Below the pieces are notes generated by a model that was not told where the DNA came from, did no database searches, and saw only the letters and a program-made list of their open reading frames with translations. The position numbers and the translations under genes were made by a program. Shown here piece by piece: positions 41,701 to 56,700 of a stretch of DNA of 64,000 nucleotides. Within the stretch, counting starts at the first letter, position 1; every line of letters begins with the position of its first letter. Source of the DNA: Blastobasis lacticolella (taxonomy: Eukaryota; Arthropoda; Insecta; Lepidoptera; Blastobasidae); assembly GCA_905147135.1 (NCBI GenBank), contig LR990056.1, positions 17,122,001-17,186,000 on the forward strand. The letters run 5' to 3'.

Positions 41701-44700
41701 GTAACGGGAGGAAATTAGGCAGCTTAATGTGCAGGTTTTGTCACGATGTTTTCCCTAACATTCAATAATGTACTTTTTTTTTTTTTTATTACTCTACTAG
41801 CCAGGCATTTAACCGCCACCTCACCTGGTGGTAAGTGACGATGCGGTCTATGATGGAGCATGCCTGTCTAGGAACAGCCTATTCACTCTAGCCTTGAAGG
41901 CATCCAGATTATATTGATCAGGGAACACACTCGCAGGCAACGCATTCCACTCATTAGCCGTACGCATTATAAAAGTCGAGCCAAAGCGGCTCGTGCGGAT
42001 AGTTGGAAGATCCACGACATAAGGATGAAGCGCTCGCCCGGATCGCGTCTCCCGATGGCGGAAATGGACTTACATTACTTAGAAAATGACATTGTTTAAG
42101 TATTAGTATTATAACATTTTAAATATATCTATACTAAAATATCCATTTTACAGTTATATATGCGAATAATGGCGTAGCTACATATAATATACCTACCTAA
42201 ATATGGCTTTGTGGTTCGTGTATGAAAACAACGTTACGTACTTCGCAATTAATGAAACTGAAACAGTATTATATTAAGGTTTTCTACACTACAAACATTA
42301 TGCGGAAATCTTGCTCGTACTTATTACATAATTATGTTTTTTTACGGAATCTAATCTATAAAGATTAGACTTCGTATAAACCTTCCTATATTGTTCTAGC
42401 CACACCACATCAACAGCCCATAACAGCCCACTGTTGAAGTTAAGCCTCCTACATATTAGTGGAGGGCATTGCCATAATCTCCACGCTTGGCAGGCGCTTC
42501 GATTCGCTTCGGGCTTACTGTTCTTTTATTCTACGCAGTGACATACAAGCAGACAGCCCACCTGATGTTATGCGGCAACAAAAATGAAGAACTGCAGTTG
42601 CGTTGTCACTGTGAGGTTGTTGTCATTTTGGCGTTAATGTCCCGGTTGGCTCTCGCGTGCGCGGGACAGGGTTCCGCCTGCGTTGTCACTGTGAGGACTA
42701 AGATGCAATACCTCATGCCTGTAATTGCGCTGGCTACCTTATCCTTCCAATCGGAATGGCAGAAATAGATAAGGCGGTGGTACAGACCCAGGCGGTCTCC
42801 TCAGGGTCGGCAGAGTCCTACCACTTGATAAAAATACTGTGTCGTATCGAGCGGAATAGACGGCGGTGAAATGGAAAGTTGCTTACGTTATAACTATTAT
42901 TTTGAGTTGCTTAAGTTATGCTATTATTGTTATTAGGTCCCGCGGACCTATTAGGACCTTCTTCATTATTACGTTATGGGCGACATTGACTTGTTACCAT
43001 CATCTTCTAGTTTGTCACTGAGTATTGGACAATTCACACAGCGCCATCTAGCCCCTCCATCTAGAACTGACAAACTTACTGACTTATTTATATATTTTGA
43101 AATACATACTTATACTTATTGCACATACATATAACATCTAGACCCGATATCGAGCCGGGAATCGAACGGGACTTCTGCGTGGCAGACCGGCATGTAAACC
43201 AACTGAACCACTCAGGTCGTCAAAGGTAGGCACCTACCTATAAAAAATTATGACCTAACGCTCCATTATACTGGGTTGTTTACACGAGCCGTATTATCGA
43301 GACGCATGAACATGAACGGTTTCTTATCTTGTAATCTTAACGCCTTATCAGATTCACTTACATTTTAGTAACAAGGTATGCAATGTATGCATATTCAGTT
43401 CCAATGTCCTTAATTTGCACAAAGTCCTAATGCCTAATAACACTGCGATCTCCAACCCGCCTGCCAAGCGTGAGATAATGATAATAACCATCCCTATCCT
43501 GGGAGAGGCCCTAAGTCCTACAGTGGACTATTATGGGCTGTGATGATGTGCTACTAGTAAGGCAAAGGACAATGTACTATAGTATTGTGACTAAGAGCCT
43601 CGCTATGATTAGATTCAACTCAAGGCTGGGACATTTCGAGGAGATAAAATTGAGAGTACTTAGCAACCGATAAGAGTTTAGGTAACTCTTAAATTAATTA
43701 TGTTGTTGGGGAGATTCCATATGGAAATAGCGTAGCACCTGAGGAATGAATGAATGAATGAAATACATTTATTGTCTCAGGACACCACATCACAAGTTCA
43801 CAATACACATATAATTACAGACAGTAAACAATACACAATACACATAGCATCGGAACTGCTGTAGTGGTACCCCTGACCACAATAGGACCTCGCTCAGCGT
43901 ATGCCACGGCCTGAGCCGCTGAGGATGGGACATCATCATGATCCGAGCGGCCAACCCCGGCTTCTGCCAGGGTCCACTTTCGTACTTTTTCTTCCCACTT
44001 TGCCAGATCTTCGGCATCCTCACGTTGTAAGCTGTTGGCTCTCGCGTCCGATTTGGCGATGTCAATCTCACTTTCCTGATACAGGCAGGTTTAGCTCTAT
44101 TCCTACGTATCGCTGGTGCTTACGCAATACGTGACCGAACCACCGCAGGCGTGCCTCTTAAACTAGTAACTGACGCTCCGATTTGGCTGGAGCCAACTGT
44201 CAGTTGCAGTCGATACTAATCCTTACAATGTACAAAATAAAGTCGATTTGAAATTAATTCGTATGCGTGGGCGAAGCTTGGTGGTATTTTATACTGCGTA
44301 AGGATAAGTATCAACTGCAACCGATGGTTGGTCGGCTCCAGCCGAAACAGAACGTCTGTTATTAGTTTTATTCGTAATGTCTCTCACGCTTAATGAGGAT
44401 GGGACATTAGCTACTTTTTATTGATGCCGATGCCCCAAGCGATGGCTCAACCAGGTGTCGGAATGTCTGGAAATACCGGAGAGCGCGGCCCTGCAGGAGG
44501 CCACCGACCGAGGCTCATGGAGAACGAGAACGTCCTTGCTACGTCGGCAGAGTCACGATCCTCAGCATTGAGGGGCCGATTGAGGAGGAGGAGGACGTGC
44601 ATACTTGCAAGATATAGGTACCTAGGTTCAAAAACACTCGAGCGGAGCCGCGAGAGCAAAGCTAGTTACTCTACAACTTAGCAACTTTTAACACGTGTAC

Positions 44701-47700
44701 ATAGTTAGATCAGAATCAATATTGAACTTGTGAATAAAACAGATCTCGAGTGCGTGCGGAAAAATACCAAATTGAACCGGATTGAACTGGATTCAGCTTA
44801 GGGTTATAAAGTGTAAATGATAAATTCACGCTTTCGTCTCAGATGGTACCAGATGATAATAGACTTGTTAATAAGTCTGTCTGTTCTGTTACTTATTTTA
44901 CACGTTTCTTTCTGTCTTTTATAACACTATAGTTTATAACACCTGAGGCAAAAAGAGGGATGTTATAAGATTCATGTTTGTATCTGTGTGTCTGTCTGTA
45001 GTTCAACGTAGCTTAAAGCCATACTCTAAACCTTCTGACATCCTTTATGACCAAATCCTATCTATGTAATGTGCAATTACAACAATCGATTGCGATCCTA
45101 CCTAATATATGTAGGTATGTAAACCCTTTATTGCGTTTAACTTCATAAAGAACATTGCATAAGGCGGGCTTATCCCACAATGGGATTTCGACCAGCTAAC
45201 CTTAGACCACCTAACCTAATCTAAGATTAGAAAGCTTACTACCTACTCCTAATAAAGTCTACACCCAACCTACGTACCCCTGAACATACAATAATCCTAT
45301 TAGAGCTAGATCCTAGAGAGCTAGATTGGATCATAGTTACAGTTTCAGTCGCCTGAATGTGCACGATGTTTTCCCTCACCGTAACAGCCGGTTGATTATA
45401 ATACTAGGTACATTAACACATTAGTATCTGTACTGGCATTCAGACTTACGCCAGACACTTGAACTCAACTGATAACGAATGCTGATTCATGTCTCTCTTT
45501 GGGGTATCCCTCCTTATCAGATACGTTCGATTTGTTTTGCATATCTACATAAGGTGGCGTATTTTCGGACCTATCTGGTGAAATTTTATTGCGTTACGAT
45601 AAGTTTATCGCGAGTGGATTGTCATTGTGTTGTTGTAGGTCAAAGTGGGTATAATGTTTTAAAGTATCGCGGTTATTATCGCACATTTTAACGGCATGTT
45701 CCGGGTTTCCTACCGCGTACCTTTGTTGGCGAGTATATTTCGACACAGTAGTAGCTGTAGTTTCAACTCGTCAACAAAGGTATGCGGTAGGAAACCCGGA
45801 ATATCACTTAAAATGTGTCAATTTAGGTATGTTATGGAATGAAAACTGAATCACTTTTTAAGTCCAGCAGCTGTTAAGGATAGCGGTTTACCACATCCTG
45901 ATAACAGCCCATTGCAGGACTTAAGGCCTGCCCCACGAAAGGGGAGGTCATTGCCATAATCTCCACGCTTGGCGGGTGGGAGATCGCGGTGCTATCAATA
46001 GAACAGTGGAAAACGCTGTTGCCAAGCTTCCCGCGTACAATTTCAGTTTATAACAAAGTATCTCACGGGAGTCTATTGTTATTGCGGAGTAGAAAATCAT
46101 ATCAGCCGAAAGACGGCCACTGCTTGGCATATACTTCCCCCAGAGATCTCTACAAAGGCCGGTCCTATGCCTTCCGCATCCAGAGGCCCTAGCACATCTG
46201 TGACCGCGACAACGCTCGCGCCACGAGAAAACGTCTGTTTCCTTCTCCCAATACTAAGATGAAAGAGATAGCAATATCTATGTCGCGCTTTTTATCGCTT
46301 ATCGCGCGCGAAAGCAACTTGTGCTAGCCAGCCAGCTGCGATCTTTATCAGGTCGTCGGATTTACAGACAAAACATTTTGCGGTTTTAAACAATTGATGG
46401 AGTGATTCAAGAGGAAGGTTTATAGCAAGAAGAAAGGGTAGGTAGGGGTATAGTAGGTATACACGAACGAAGTATAGGCAGAACTACCCAACAGAACTAG
46501 TGGGAATAAAGGGCGCTGTGCCCGCTACTAGAAATAAAATTTGTACACTTACACGTGCCATCGTGACGTACACGAAGACAAACAAGTATTTCGTACGGTT
46601 TACCTAGGTATTTAAAAAAAAATAATTTTATGAACTAAAAGCTGTATTTTTATCATAACAATTTCTGTACCGTAGGTCGCTGAACCCCCAATAGTCTCGA
46701 AACTTGTACAAAGAGTGTTTGAATCAAAATTTTACAGACGCACTTTAGGAAACCTGTTCAAGACTTGAAAGGCAAACCCCTTTCACGTTCGTTGTCCCGA
46801 ACTGGATTGGATTTGCGTGTTGTGTGTGAACACGTGACCAGAGTTAGTGGTACAGAGTTCTAAATAGAAAAACCGGTCAAGTGCCTGTCGGACTTCGTAT
46901 GTTTAGGGCGACTTGCATCAAATTATTGATGGCAAATTTAAAAATGTCAGTGAAATATATTTATTTCTTTTTACCTAAATAATCATCTTGGCGTTAATGT
47001 CCCGGTTGAGCGGTGAGCACGAGGGCCCTTGGTCCGCCTTGACCAATATCCACAATTTGACAATTCCTTAATTATGATAACAACAGGTGAATTGAAGAAT
47101 CGCTGTAGCCGATATAATTCATACGAAATTACATTAAACATAATTCTGAAGCCGGGCTTAGGGTTTCGTACTGTGCTACGCGTTTGACCGCAAAACTATG
47201 TTTATCGTAATCTGCAACGTAAATGCACGAATCGTAGATGTTATGGGCGACAGTTACCGCGTACCATAATGTTTGCCATCTACCTGAGTAGTATAAAAAA
47301 ACCAACAATGGACTTAATCGCCGACAATTACGAAAAAGTTATCACACAATGTGACAATTTATTTAAACACATAACTCTAAACTATTATATCGCAAAATAC
47401 CGGAGCGACGAATGCTCGCTTCATAGTAACAAGACGTTATAATTTATTTATAATGTACCTTTAGGTACACTCGACAGCGAAAAGTCTTACCAAAATCCAG
47501 TATAAGATGAGCTTCCGTCTCTATAGACGCGCATAGCAATGTCAGCTCCTTTAATACTAGATTTGAGTAAGTGCTGTACTACTCTTACATAATACCAGTA
47601 TAAGATGAGCTACAGTCTTTATAGACGCGCATAGCAATGCTAGCTACTTCTATACTGGTTTGTGGGCAAGTGCTATACTATCTTCTGGGCATACTGTAAT

Positions 47701-50700
47701 AGCTAGACATAGTAATAATACGCTTTGACCTTCACGGGACATCTGTTCGCCGAAACGCTTCGCCGAGACACGATTGGTCCACCGCTGTAACTCGCGACTT
47801 GGGACATAATACTCTATTACCTAAGCGAATTCAAGGCTAGACTGAAGCTGTTTCTAGGCACACGAGGCGTGTATGAAAATGAATAGGTTACGGTTAGCCT
47901 GCCAATGTGTTCGTTGAGCTTCAATGTTGATTTCTTCGAGGCCGGAGTGGATATAGTGTTTCTTGACACCTGTCTATGAGATGCCTATGTTCCATCCATC
48001 CTCGGCCGCATTGTCATTTACCGTCAGGTGTGATGGCTGTCAAATGCTTGTCTTGTTTAATGTGTTACTTAACTGACAGAATAAGTTTGGAAACCCCCGA
48101 CCAAGTTCACTTATACTGAAATATTTTCTAAACTACTGAACTTATTTTAATGAAACAAAGCTAAGTACCATCTCGGTTAAACTGCCTTTAAAACGAAAAC
48201 CGCATAGCAGTCGCTTACCAACAGGTGAACTGTCTGCACGTTTGTCACTGCGTAGCATAAAACATTAGCTAACTGTATGCTAGAGGGTCAGTTCTCTCCA
48301 CAGCCGATTGTACCTACCGCTTTTAGATAATTAAAGAACAATGGTAATAAATACAGTGATATGCCTCAGCGAATTATTATATTGTCAGCAAAAGTGGTTA
48401 TTGTCAATTCGTTGGACGATTATAATAGTTCCGACCTACTTGGCGGCTAACCAATCGGATGTCACTTGCTTGCCTAGATAAATAGTGACCGCTATGATTA
48501 CACACACATACACACTCATATACGTAGGTATTTATAATTATGATTATTTTCTACAAATAAAAAATTTGCGTTAATGTCCCGGTTGCGCTTTCGCGCACGA
48601 GGGACGACCCCGGGGTCTTTGACCATGATCCAGGATTTGGCAGATCAGTGACCCTGCTACCATGAGAACCTGACCAGATTGGATTATGGTTACACATCGC
48701 CTGAATATGCAGGTTTCATCACAATGTTTTAAAGAAATGAAATAAATTATTATTTATTATTATGTTTTCTCTCACCGTAATAGCAACGGGTAGCATTCAA
48801 CTAATTAAATAACTCAAAAAAGAGTCATTGGTATATGGCCGCAGTGGAATTCGAATCCGATACCTCTCGCTTACGAGTCGGATACCTTGACCACTAGGCC
48901 ACCGACGCTTTTCCTTATAAAATTATTATTATTATCTTGGCGTTAATGTCCCGGTTGTGCTCACGCGTGCGTGGGCCCGTGGTTCACCTTGACCATTATC
49001 CAGAATTTCACAATTCCTTAATTATGATAACAATAGGTGAATTGAATCAGTCGCTGTAGCCGAAAAAGGCTAGGATCATGATATATGAACATTCAATTTT
49101 ATCAACCTATTCACAATTCGCAATAAGATGATACTCCTAAACAAATACGTCACAAAATCAGCGAGTTTAGTTCTCACTTAGGGTTGGTGTTGGCATAATG
49201 CCTTTTCTTGTTAGGGCATTAGGCATACGAGTCTCAAAGTCAAGTTCAAACATCGCGTGGTCGCACCCGTAACACTGGAGTCTCCTTCAATGACTTCTAG
49301 CCTTATGTAATTCCGGAACCGACCACGTGACTGTTGGTTTGCATAGGTGATATTCACCTTTGCTTTAGTTTCGTATGCTTTAGTTCGTCGTCACGGTGTG
49401 AAATATTTGGCACAGCTTGAAAGGTGATTAGCGTCTCTGTTTCCATTTACCATTTATATTTAATAATACATTGGTACGTCGCCAGACGTGGGTAGGTACT
49501 TCTTTGTGAGTCTTCCGAAGAAGGGAGCTGAACTGAACCTAGGAAAGTATCATAAACACTTAATTTATGACTTTTTACCTTTTAGTGCATTACAGAAGCT
49601 TGTTTTCAAAAGTGAAGTTTTTGAAATCACTTTATTTTTAAAAATGTTCATTATGTAGTCTCTTATTTATTTGTTGGTTTGACTATGATTTATAATCGAC
49701 CTATTAGGAGGGGAGCTACTGTTGCCACCTACTTGCTGTTGCCAGTGTAAGAAATGAGTTCTAAAAAAATCCGCTATATGGCGGGCCCTCATATAATTCT
49801 GGCCAGGCTTGTGGAGCTACTGCCATTTGACCTCCGTGACTCTATTAACAAATTACCAGATTAGATCCTGGTCGCAACATTCAGTCGCCTGTATGTACAG
49901 ATTTCCTCTTAACGTTTTCCCTCACCATTAGAGCATCGGTTAGCATTCATCTAATGTACATCACTCAGAAAATAGTCATTGGTACATGGCCGCAGTCGGC
50001 TTCAAACCCCGTTACCTCTCGCTTACGAGTCGAATACCGTAACCACTGGGCCCGGACGCTTCGTGTTTTTTCTACCAAATAACTTATTGATCTGTTATCT
50101 GCCAAAATTTGTGTCGCCAGGGCAAGTTGTCTCCAGACATTCCATTTTAGCAAGGCTCTACTACTGACTCGTCTCAAAGACATCGTTGTAAGTTGATTGG
50201 TGCTCTGGGCCAGACCACACAGGTCACCGAATGTGCAAGTATCGTCACGATGTTTTCCCTCACCGTAACTAGTCTAGTTTAAAGACACCTTAGGTTAACT
50301 TTTTCAACGCCAAAGTCACATAATGTGACATCTCATTTCCGTGCCCATGACCTCAAAGACTGATATATCAGACAAGAAAATAAGTTATAATAAACAATTA
50401 TTTTAATTGCACACACGAACATTTATTTTTGAACATTATATTATATATATTTAAACTACCTATTATTGACCTAAATGTATGGACATTGTCTGAAATAAAT
50501 TATTTTAAATTTAATTTAATTTCATTCGTTTATTATCTAATATATCGTAAAAATCCGTGGCGTGGAAAGGGTTTAGGATGTAATAGGGACCTGAATAAAC
50601 GACTGTCTATGTCTATGTAAAGTAAAAAAATGGCATAGCGCAGTTCTTCGACGAGAGAACGCGTCGACGCCTGCGCATCGAATCGCGCGATCACTGTTGC

Positions 50701-53700
50701 GTATAATACGTTATTATCCGTACCCAATGAAATACCAACACGAGTTCAGTACGAAACTATGTGCACATTGTTGTCGATATATTGAACCAGTGTTTGTTTT
50801 GCGGTTTGTCTGTCTTAATAGAGATTGTTAGCATCTGAGTAAGTATCGATATATTTCTGTCGGTGGTGTTACACCACACAACGAACGATCTCATAAATTA
50901 TTAAACAAAAAATTAATTGACAATTCTAAAAATAAATGTAAAACGACATGGAATATAATAAATGATAATGACATTGTAAACCCTAAAAATGATATTGACA
51001 TTATAACCAAAGAAGACGTACACTATAGTGACCCAGGAGCTATTGCTGAACTATTTAATGATTTTTATATTGACATGACAAATAATACATCTAATACCGT
51101 AATAAATCGAATCCCTGCAATCAAAATGACATTCCCATGAATTTAAATTCTATTTATTTGACACTTACCAATGAAATTGAAGTCTTTAATATAATAAAAA
51201 ATCTAACTAACAGTACAGCAGTTGGTTATGACGATATTAGTACAGGAATATTGAAGTTGCAGCTGCTATAAGCAGACCCCTAAGTTGTATAATTAATATT
51301 TCCCTCGAGCAAGGTGTATTTCCGGAAATAATAAAAAATCGGTTGTTAAACCTGTATATTAAAAGGATAATAAGGAGTCAATGAATAAATATCGCCCTAT
51401 AACGCTCATTTCAATATTTTCTAAGATATTCAAAAAAGTAATGCGATTATGCACTATGCCTCACTCATTATCTCAATAAAAATAACCTTATATGTAAAAA
51501 CCAGTATGGTTTCCGAAAAGGATGCTCTACTACACAAGCTTGCTTTAATCGTTTAAAGGAAATAACAGAGAGTTTAAACAAAAAAATTCCAACTGTTGCT
51601 ATTTTCTTGGATATGAGTAAGGATTTCGATTTTGTAAGTCATTCTATACTATTGTTTAAACTTTATTGACTTGGAATCACAGTTTCTGCTTATAATTTAT
51701 TAAAAAATTATCTCGAAAATCGTACGCAATGTACAGAAATTCAGAGAATTTCAAATTTTCAACTCGAGGCTCACAGATCTCAATTCAAATTAAATTGCTG
51801 TGGAGTACCCCAGGGAAGTATCTTAGCGCCTTTACTTTTCTTATGTTGCATAAACGACTTGCCTAATTGCATAGAAGAGCAATCGATATTGTTTGCAGAC
51901 GATATGATATTATTAATTAAAGATGACAAAATGAATAATTTTAATGATAGTATTAATAATACATTAATTAAAGTAATGGAATGGTTGGACAAAAATAATT
52001 AAAAAATGAATATTAGCAAAACACTATTTATTCAATTTAAAACACTTAAGTCTAGGGATATACCTTTGAAAATAATGGAAACAGAGACTCATGTAAGCCT
52101 CACTTTAAAGAAAATGAAGTGCTAACTCTGCTGTGCATGTATATTAAACAAATATGCATATTTGTTAAGGAAAATCCCGAATATTTTAAAACACACAGAG
52201 AAGTTTTAAATAGAGCAACAAGGCACAAAAATCGAATATATTTACCGCAAATGCATCTGAATGTTCACCGCAATAACTCCTTTTGTATGGCAATTTGTAT
52301 ATACAATCTACCAGCAAGTATTAAGGACTGCCCGTATAATAAATTTAAAAGTACTTTAACAGGGTGGCTTCTAGACAAAAGCTTTTACTCTATAAAAGAA
52401 ATGTTAAATCAGTAAAGCTTTAGTACCGACTTTTTTTTTTATGTCATACGGTAGGCAAACAGGCAAGCGGGCCACCTGATGGAAAGTGGTCACCACTGCC
52501 TATAGACATTAGCAACACCAAGAGTATCGCTAATGCGTTGCCCACCTCTATAACACGTTGCTCTGGCAGCAAAAAGCAAATGCCACTCCACTGCCAAAGC
52601 CACGGTTCCCCAAATCCCCACCCCATGGAGCACTGGAAACCTTACTCACCGGCAGAAACACAATACTATTTAAAAGAGTATTATTTAGCTGCGATATTCT
52701 GTAAGGTACTTCCCCAGTCGGGCGGCTCCAATTCGAACGAGATACCCCGCTATGCCCTACCTCTCTTAAACTTACTAAAGGATAACTGTGTATATTTGCA
52801 TGCCATTGTTGGCTGAACATATGGTACGTTAATGTAAAAACTATCTAAGTGTGTAACAATAAAAGAAGAAAAAAAATTCTGATTCTTATCTTTGTCCAAC
52901 CCATATTCTTAGTGCACATGGGGTCGGGTCGGTAAGAGCGTCGGTGACCTAGTAGTTAAGGGGTTCGACTGGTACCCCGAGGTACCGGGTTCGCCCCCCA
53001 TCAGTGCCGCTATGTACCAATGACTCTTTTCTGAATTTTGTAAATTTGTTATACTAACCATCTTACGGTGAGGGAAAACATCGTGTTGAAACCTGTACCT
53101 TCAGTGTGTAACCATGATCCAATCTAGTCCGATTCCCCAGTTACCAGGGTCACGTAGGTCAGATGGCTCGCTCCACTGTGTTTACCCTATCTGCCAAATC
53201 CTGATTTTGGGTTGTCTAGGTAGTGCGGTGAGGTGAGGTATCTTTTTTGATGTCGTTCCACCAAGTGGCGGGTGGACTGCCTTTTCTTCTACTTGTTCGG
53301 TGTGATGATTCGAGTACTTTGTTAACAACGTAAGGTGCGTCTATATTACCATATACCAACATAAGCGGCTTTCCCTCACTTTGTCTACCACACAACGAAA
53401 GACGTGTAAGTGTGTCGAACTGTGTTGTGTCAGGTGGCTGGACTCTGTCAAGTCTGCGGAGTCCGCCTGGGTGAGTACCACCGCCTTATCTGAACGCACA
53501 TCTGCCGCAAAACAACAATGCTTGCGTATTTGTGTTCCGGTTTGAAGGATAAGGCACCCAGCGTAATTACAGGCATGAGGCATTTCATCTTAGTCCGCAA
53601 AATGACACCGAACTTGCGGTTCTGCATTTTTGTTGCAACCTAAATACATGAATCAGTTGTGAGTCAGACAGTTGCCTCATACCATCAGGCGAGCTGTCTG

Positions 53701-56700
53701 CTTGTTTACCACTGCGTAGAATAAAAAAAAGTGTAACCTTAACTCTTTGTCTGGCAGATAATGAAGAAAGCCCGAATGGTAATGCCGAAGAAGGTTTTCG
53801 AAGCCATGATGAAGGCCACGTTCTACGGACAGTTCGTCGCCGGCGAGGACCCTGAGAAGATCAAGCCGACAGTCAACAGGTGAGCTTTCCTATAATTCTA
53901 CAACTTACAGCCCAAGAAGTGGTCTAGTAGTATTCACACACAGAACTCTCCGCGTAACCAAAATATCGCTACTGTCAAAACGTTTAACTGGCAGAATATC
54001 GTTGCAAGGGAAACTCGACCTTGTTGCTTTACGCTTCAACCTTAGGCAGTTGGTAGATTTGGCTGATCCATCCCAGAGGTGGCAGCAGTACTCCTGTATG
54101 CAGGATCGGACTTTTGCTTAATATAATTGTAGCAACTGCTTTGAAGTGAAGTACCACCTGACCTTCGAGAGGATACCAAGTTTCTTGGCTGCAGTTTTTG
54201 TTTGGACTCGATGTGCTGATCAAAGTTGAGCTTGGTAGATAGCTCGACATCAAATCTTGTTCTCGGTAACTTCTACGGATATATCCCGAAAAGTCGGATC
54301 CGGAAAAGTCTAGATGGAATGGGCTCCGTTGGGGGGAAATAAACACGCCTGTGGTAAAGTGCGGCGTTGAAAGCCGCACAGATTGGCTTCGCCGCAATCG
54401 GAAACTGCCTTGGAGGCTTCGTTGAAACAACCAACCATGGCCTTTCGACTGAAAGTCGTCTCTGATGGCTTGTGCATTGGACAGAGATATCTGTTGATCC
54501 GATGATCTGTTACTGTGCTGTTGTCTGTGTACCCAAAGTTACACGGCATATAAGCAGATCGTTAAAATGCAGCAGGAAAAGAATCGCGTACAGAACCGAC
54601 CCCTGAGGAACTCCTGCATCGATAGCGTGAAGATCAGAGGAGTAGCCATCCAGAACCATGCGGATTGATCGTCCACTCAGAAAATCCGATATCCATGTGC
54701 AAATGGCAGCAGAAATACCAAATGAGGTAATGGCCTTGGAGATATCAAGAGACACAGCAAGGGCCGGGCCAAGAAGCTTTCAATGGCCTCATTCCTTATA
54801 TGTTTGGGATACACTAGATGGTTCCCAGTCGACCAACCACGACAGAATCCGTATTGGTGGTCGCTGAGGAGATCCAGGAGCCAGGAGTTTGTTGTTTAGT
54901 GCACGCTCCATAATCTTACAGAGCATGGAGGTGAGCGAAATAGGGCGATAGTTAGCAGGGTCTGCACCATGGCTTTTTTTGGGCACGGGATGCACATTGG
55001 CAAGCCTTTTTGACATTGGTACAAACCCTCCAGAATCCTTCCTTTAGCACTACAAGGATTTAAGATTCTTTAAAAGACATGTCTACAAGTACATTCTCCT
55101 CATCTTCTCATCACCTGTGAAAAGTTCAAGTGTCTAGCTATTGCGGTTCCAAAGATACAGTAATAAAGAGTACAAGTTTATGGGTAGCGCCATAGCGGCG
55201 GCCAGGCTGCCGGTCTGGTGACGTCACAGCTAGATCGCGCAATAATTTCGCGAGAACATATGTAGACTTAAATATTCTATAACTCAGTCATTTGTTGACG
55301 GATTTGCGGATTTTTTTCACTGGCTTGTTCATTTATATCTATATTTTAACACTGTGATTTAATATGGCAATATCCAAATTAGGAAACTCCCTCATTACGT
55401 ATGTCGTAAAGTGTTACGTAAAGCCAATCAAGTGACGTTTACGTTCATGGCACGTAATAATTTACTTTTATGATGTTTCTGTACACGTTGCCATTACAAA
55501 TAATCCATATTTATCGTTTTTATACAATAGATCGATAAACTATAAAAGATAACATGCATGACATTGCTACTTATTAGTTGGCAATATTCCATGAGTTTAC
55601 AAAGGTCACTAATAAAATTACAATAACCCTCCGTCTGATCATCATCACAGCCCATAACAGTCCACTGCAGTATTTTAAGAGAGGTAGGGCATAGCGGGGT
55701 ATCTCGTTCGAATTGGAGCCGCCCGACTGGGGAAGTACCTCCACCTTACAGAATATCGCAGCTAAATAATACTCTTTTAAATAGTATTGTGTTTCTGCCG
55801 GTGAGTAAGGTTTCCAGTGCTCCATGGGGTGGGGATTTGGGGAACCGTGGCTTTGGCAGTGGAGTGGCATTTGCTTTTTGCTGCCAGAGCAACGTGTTAT
55901 AGAGGTGGGCAACGCATTAGCGATACTCTTGGTGTTGCTAATGTCTATAGGCAGTGGTGACCACTTTCCATTAGGTGGCCCGCTTACCTGTTTGCCTACC
56001 GTATGACATAAAAAAAAAAAAAAAAAAATTTAGGGCCTCTCCCACGAGAGGGGAGATTATTGCCATAACCTCCAAGCATGGCAGGCGGATTGGAGATCGC
56101 AGTGTCATATATATAACAATGAAAAACGCTGCTGCCCATTTTCCAGCCCACGAAGACTAGATCTGTTGCCTCGAAAACTTGAATCGCCTTTTACAATACC
56201 CACGATTGTAAGGGGTTGGTGCTATTCTGCTCTGCCGGACACCACACGGCCAGTTCCATTCTGTCCAGCTACGTCTGATACTTACCGAAAAGTAAACGCG
56301 ATTTTCAGTCTCTGCCTGAGTTTAAAAATACGTATAAGTGAGCCGAGAGTGTAATGATCAATGCACACGCGTTTCATACGACGTTTTTCATCACACTTGC
56401 GAGGAAAATGACAGACGGGCACTCTCGCGCGCGATGAGCGAGACAAGGCGCGACATATATATTATTATATTAATTTATCTTAGTATTGAGAAAATGAAAC
56501 AGACGCTGTCTCGCATCGCGAGCTGTGTCGCATGCACACTTGTGCAGCCGTGCTGTATTGTTATAATTACTAACGCAGCGAAAATGTTCAGAAAATATTT
56601 ATACGGAAAATGGCCCACAGTTTTATTTTTCTTCGTGCCTAATGAGGTTGTTTGATAGCGCAAATTGACTCGTGAGCAAGCGGTATAGGAGTGGGCTGAA

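Larger units (their letters stand above)
35755..53757. other. PRODH intron 1 (~18.0 kb)
   Basis: Begins GTGAGT and ends CTGGCAG. It contains a GC-rich first ~400 bp, then families T, G, C, D, E and F, an RTE 3' end (43785-44170), the 40.9-kb palindrome, the foldback and MITE pair at 45.7 and 47.5 kb, and a reverse transcriptase (50860-52420). About half is unassigned AT-rich DNA. No additional exon is seen, though a small one could be missed. Confidence 0.7.

Noticed and set aside
52538..52816. Open frame of 92 codons ([20 protein letters not shown]...)
   Set aside because: The same frame occurs in the inverted family D copy at 55.6-55.9 kb. It is inside a polyA-tailed repeat and resembles no protein.
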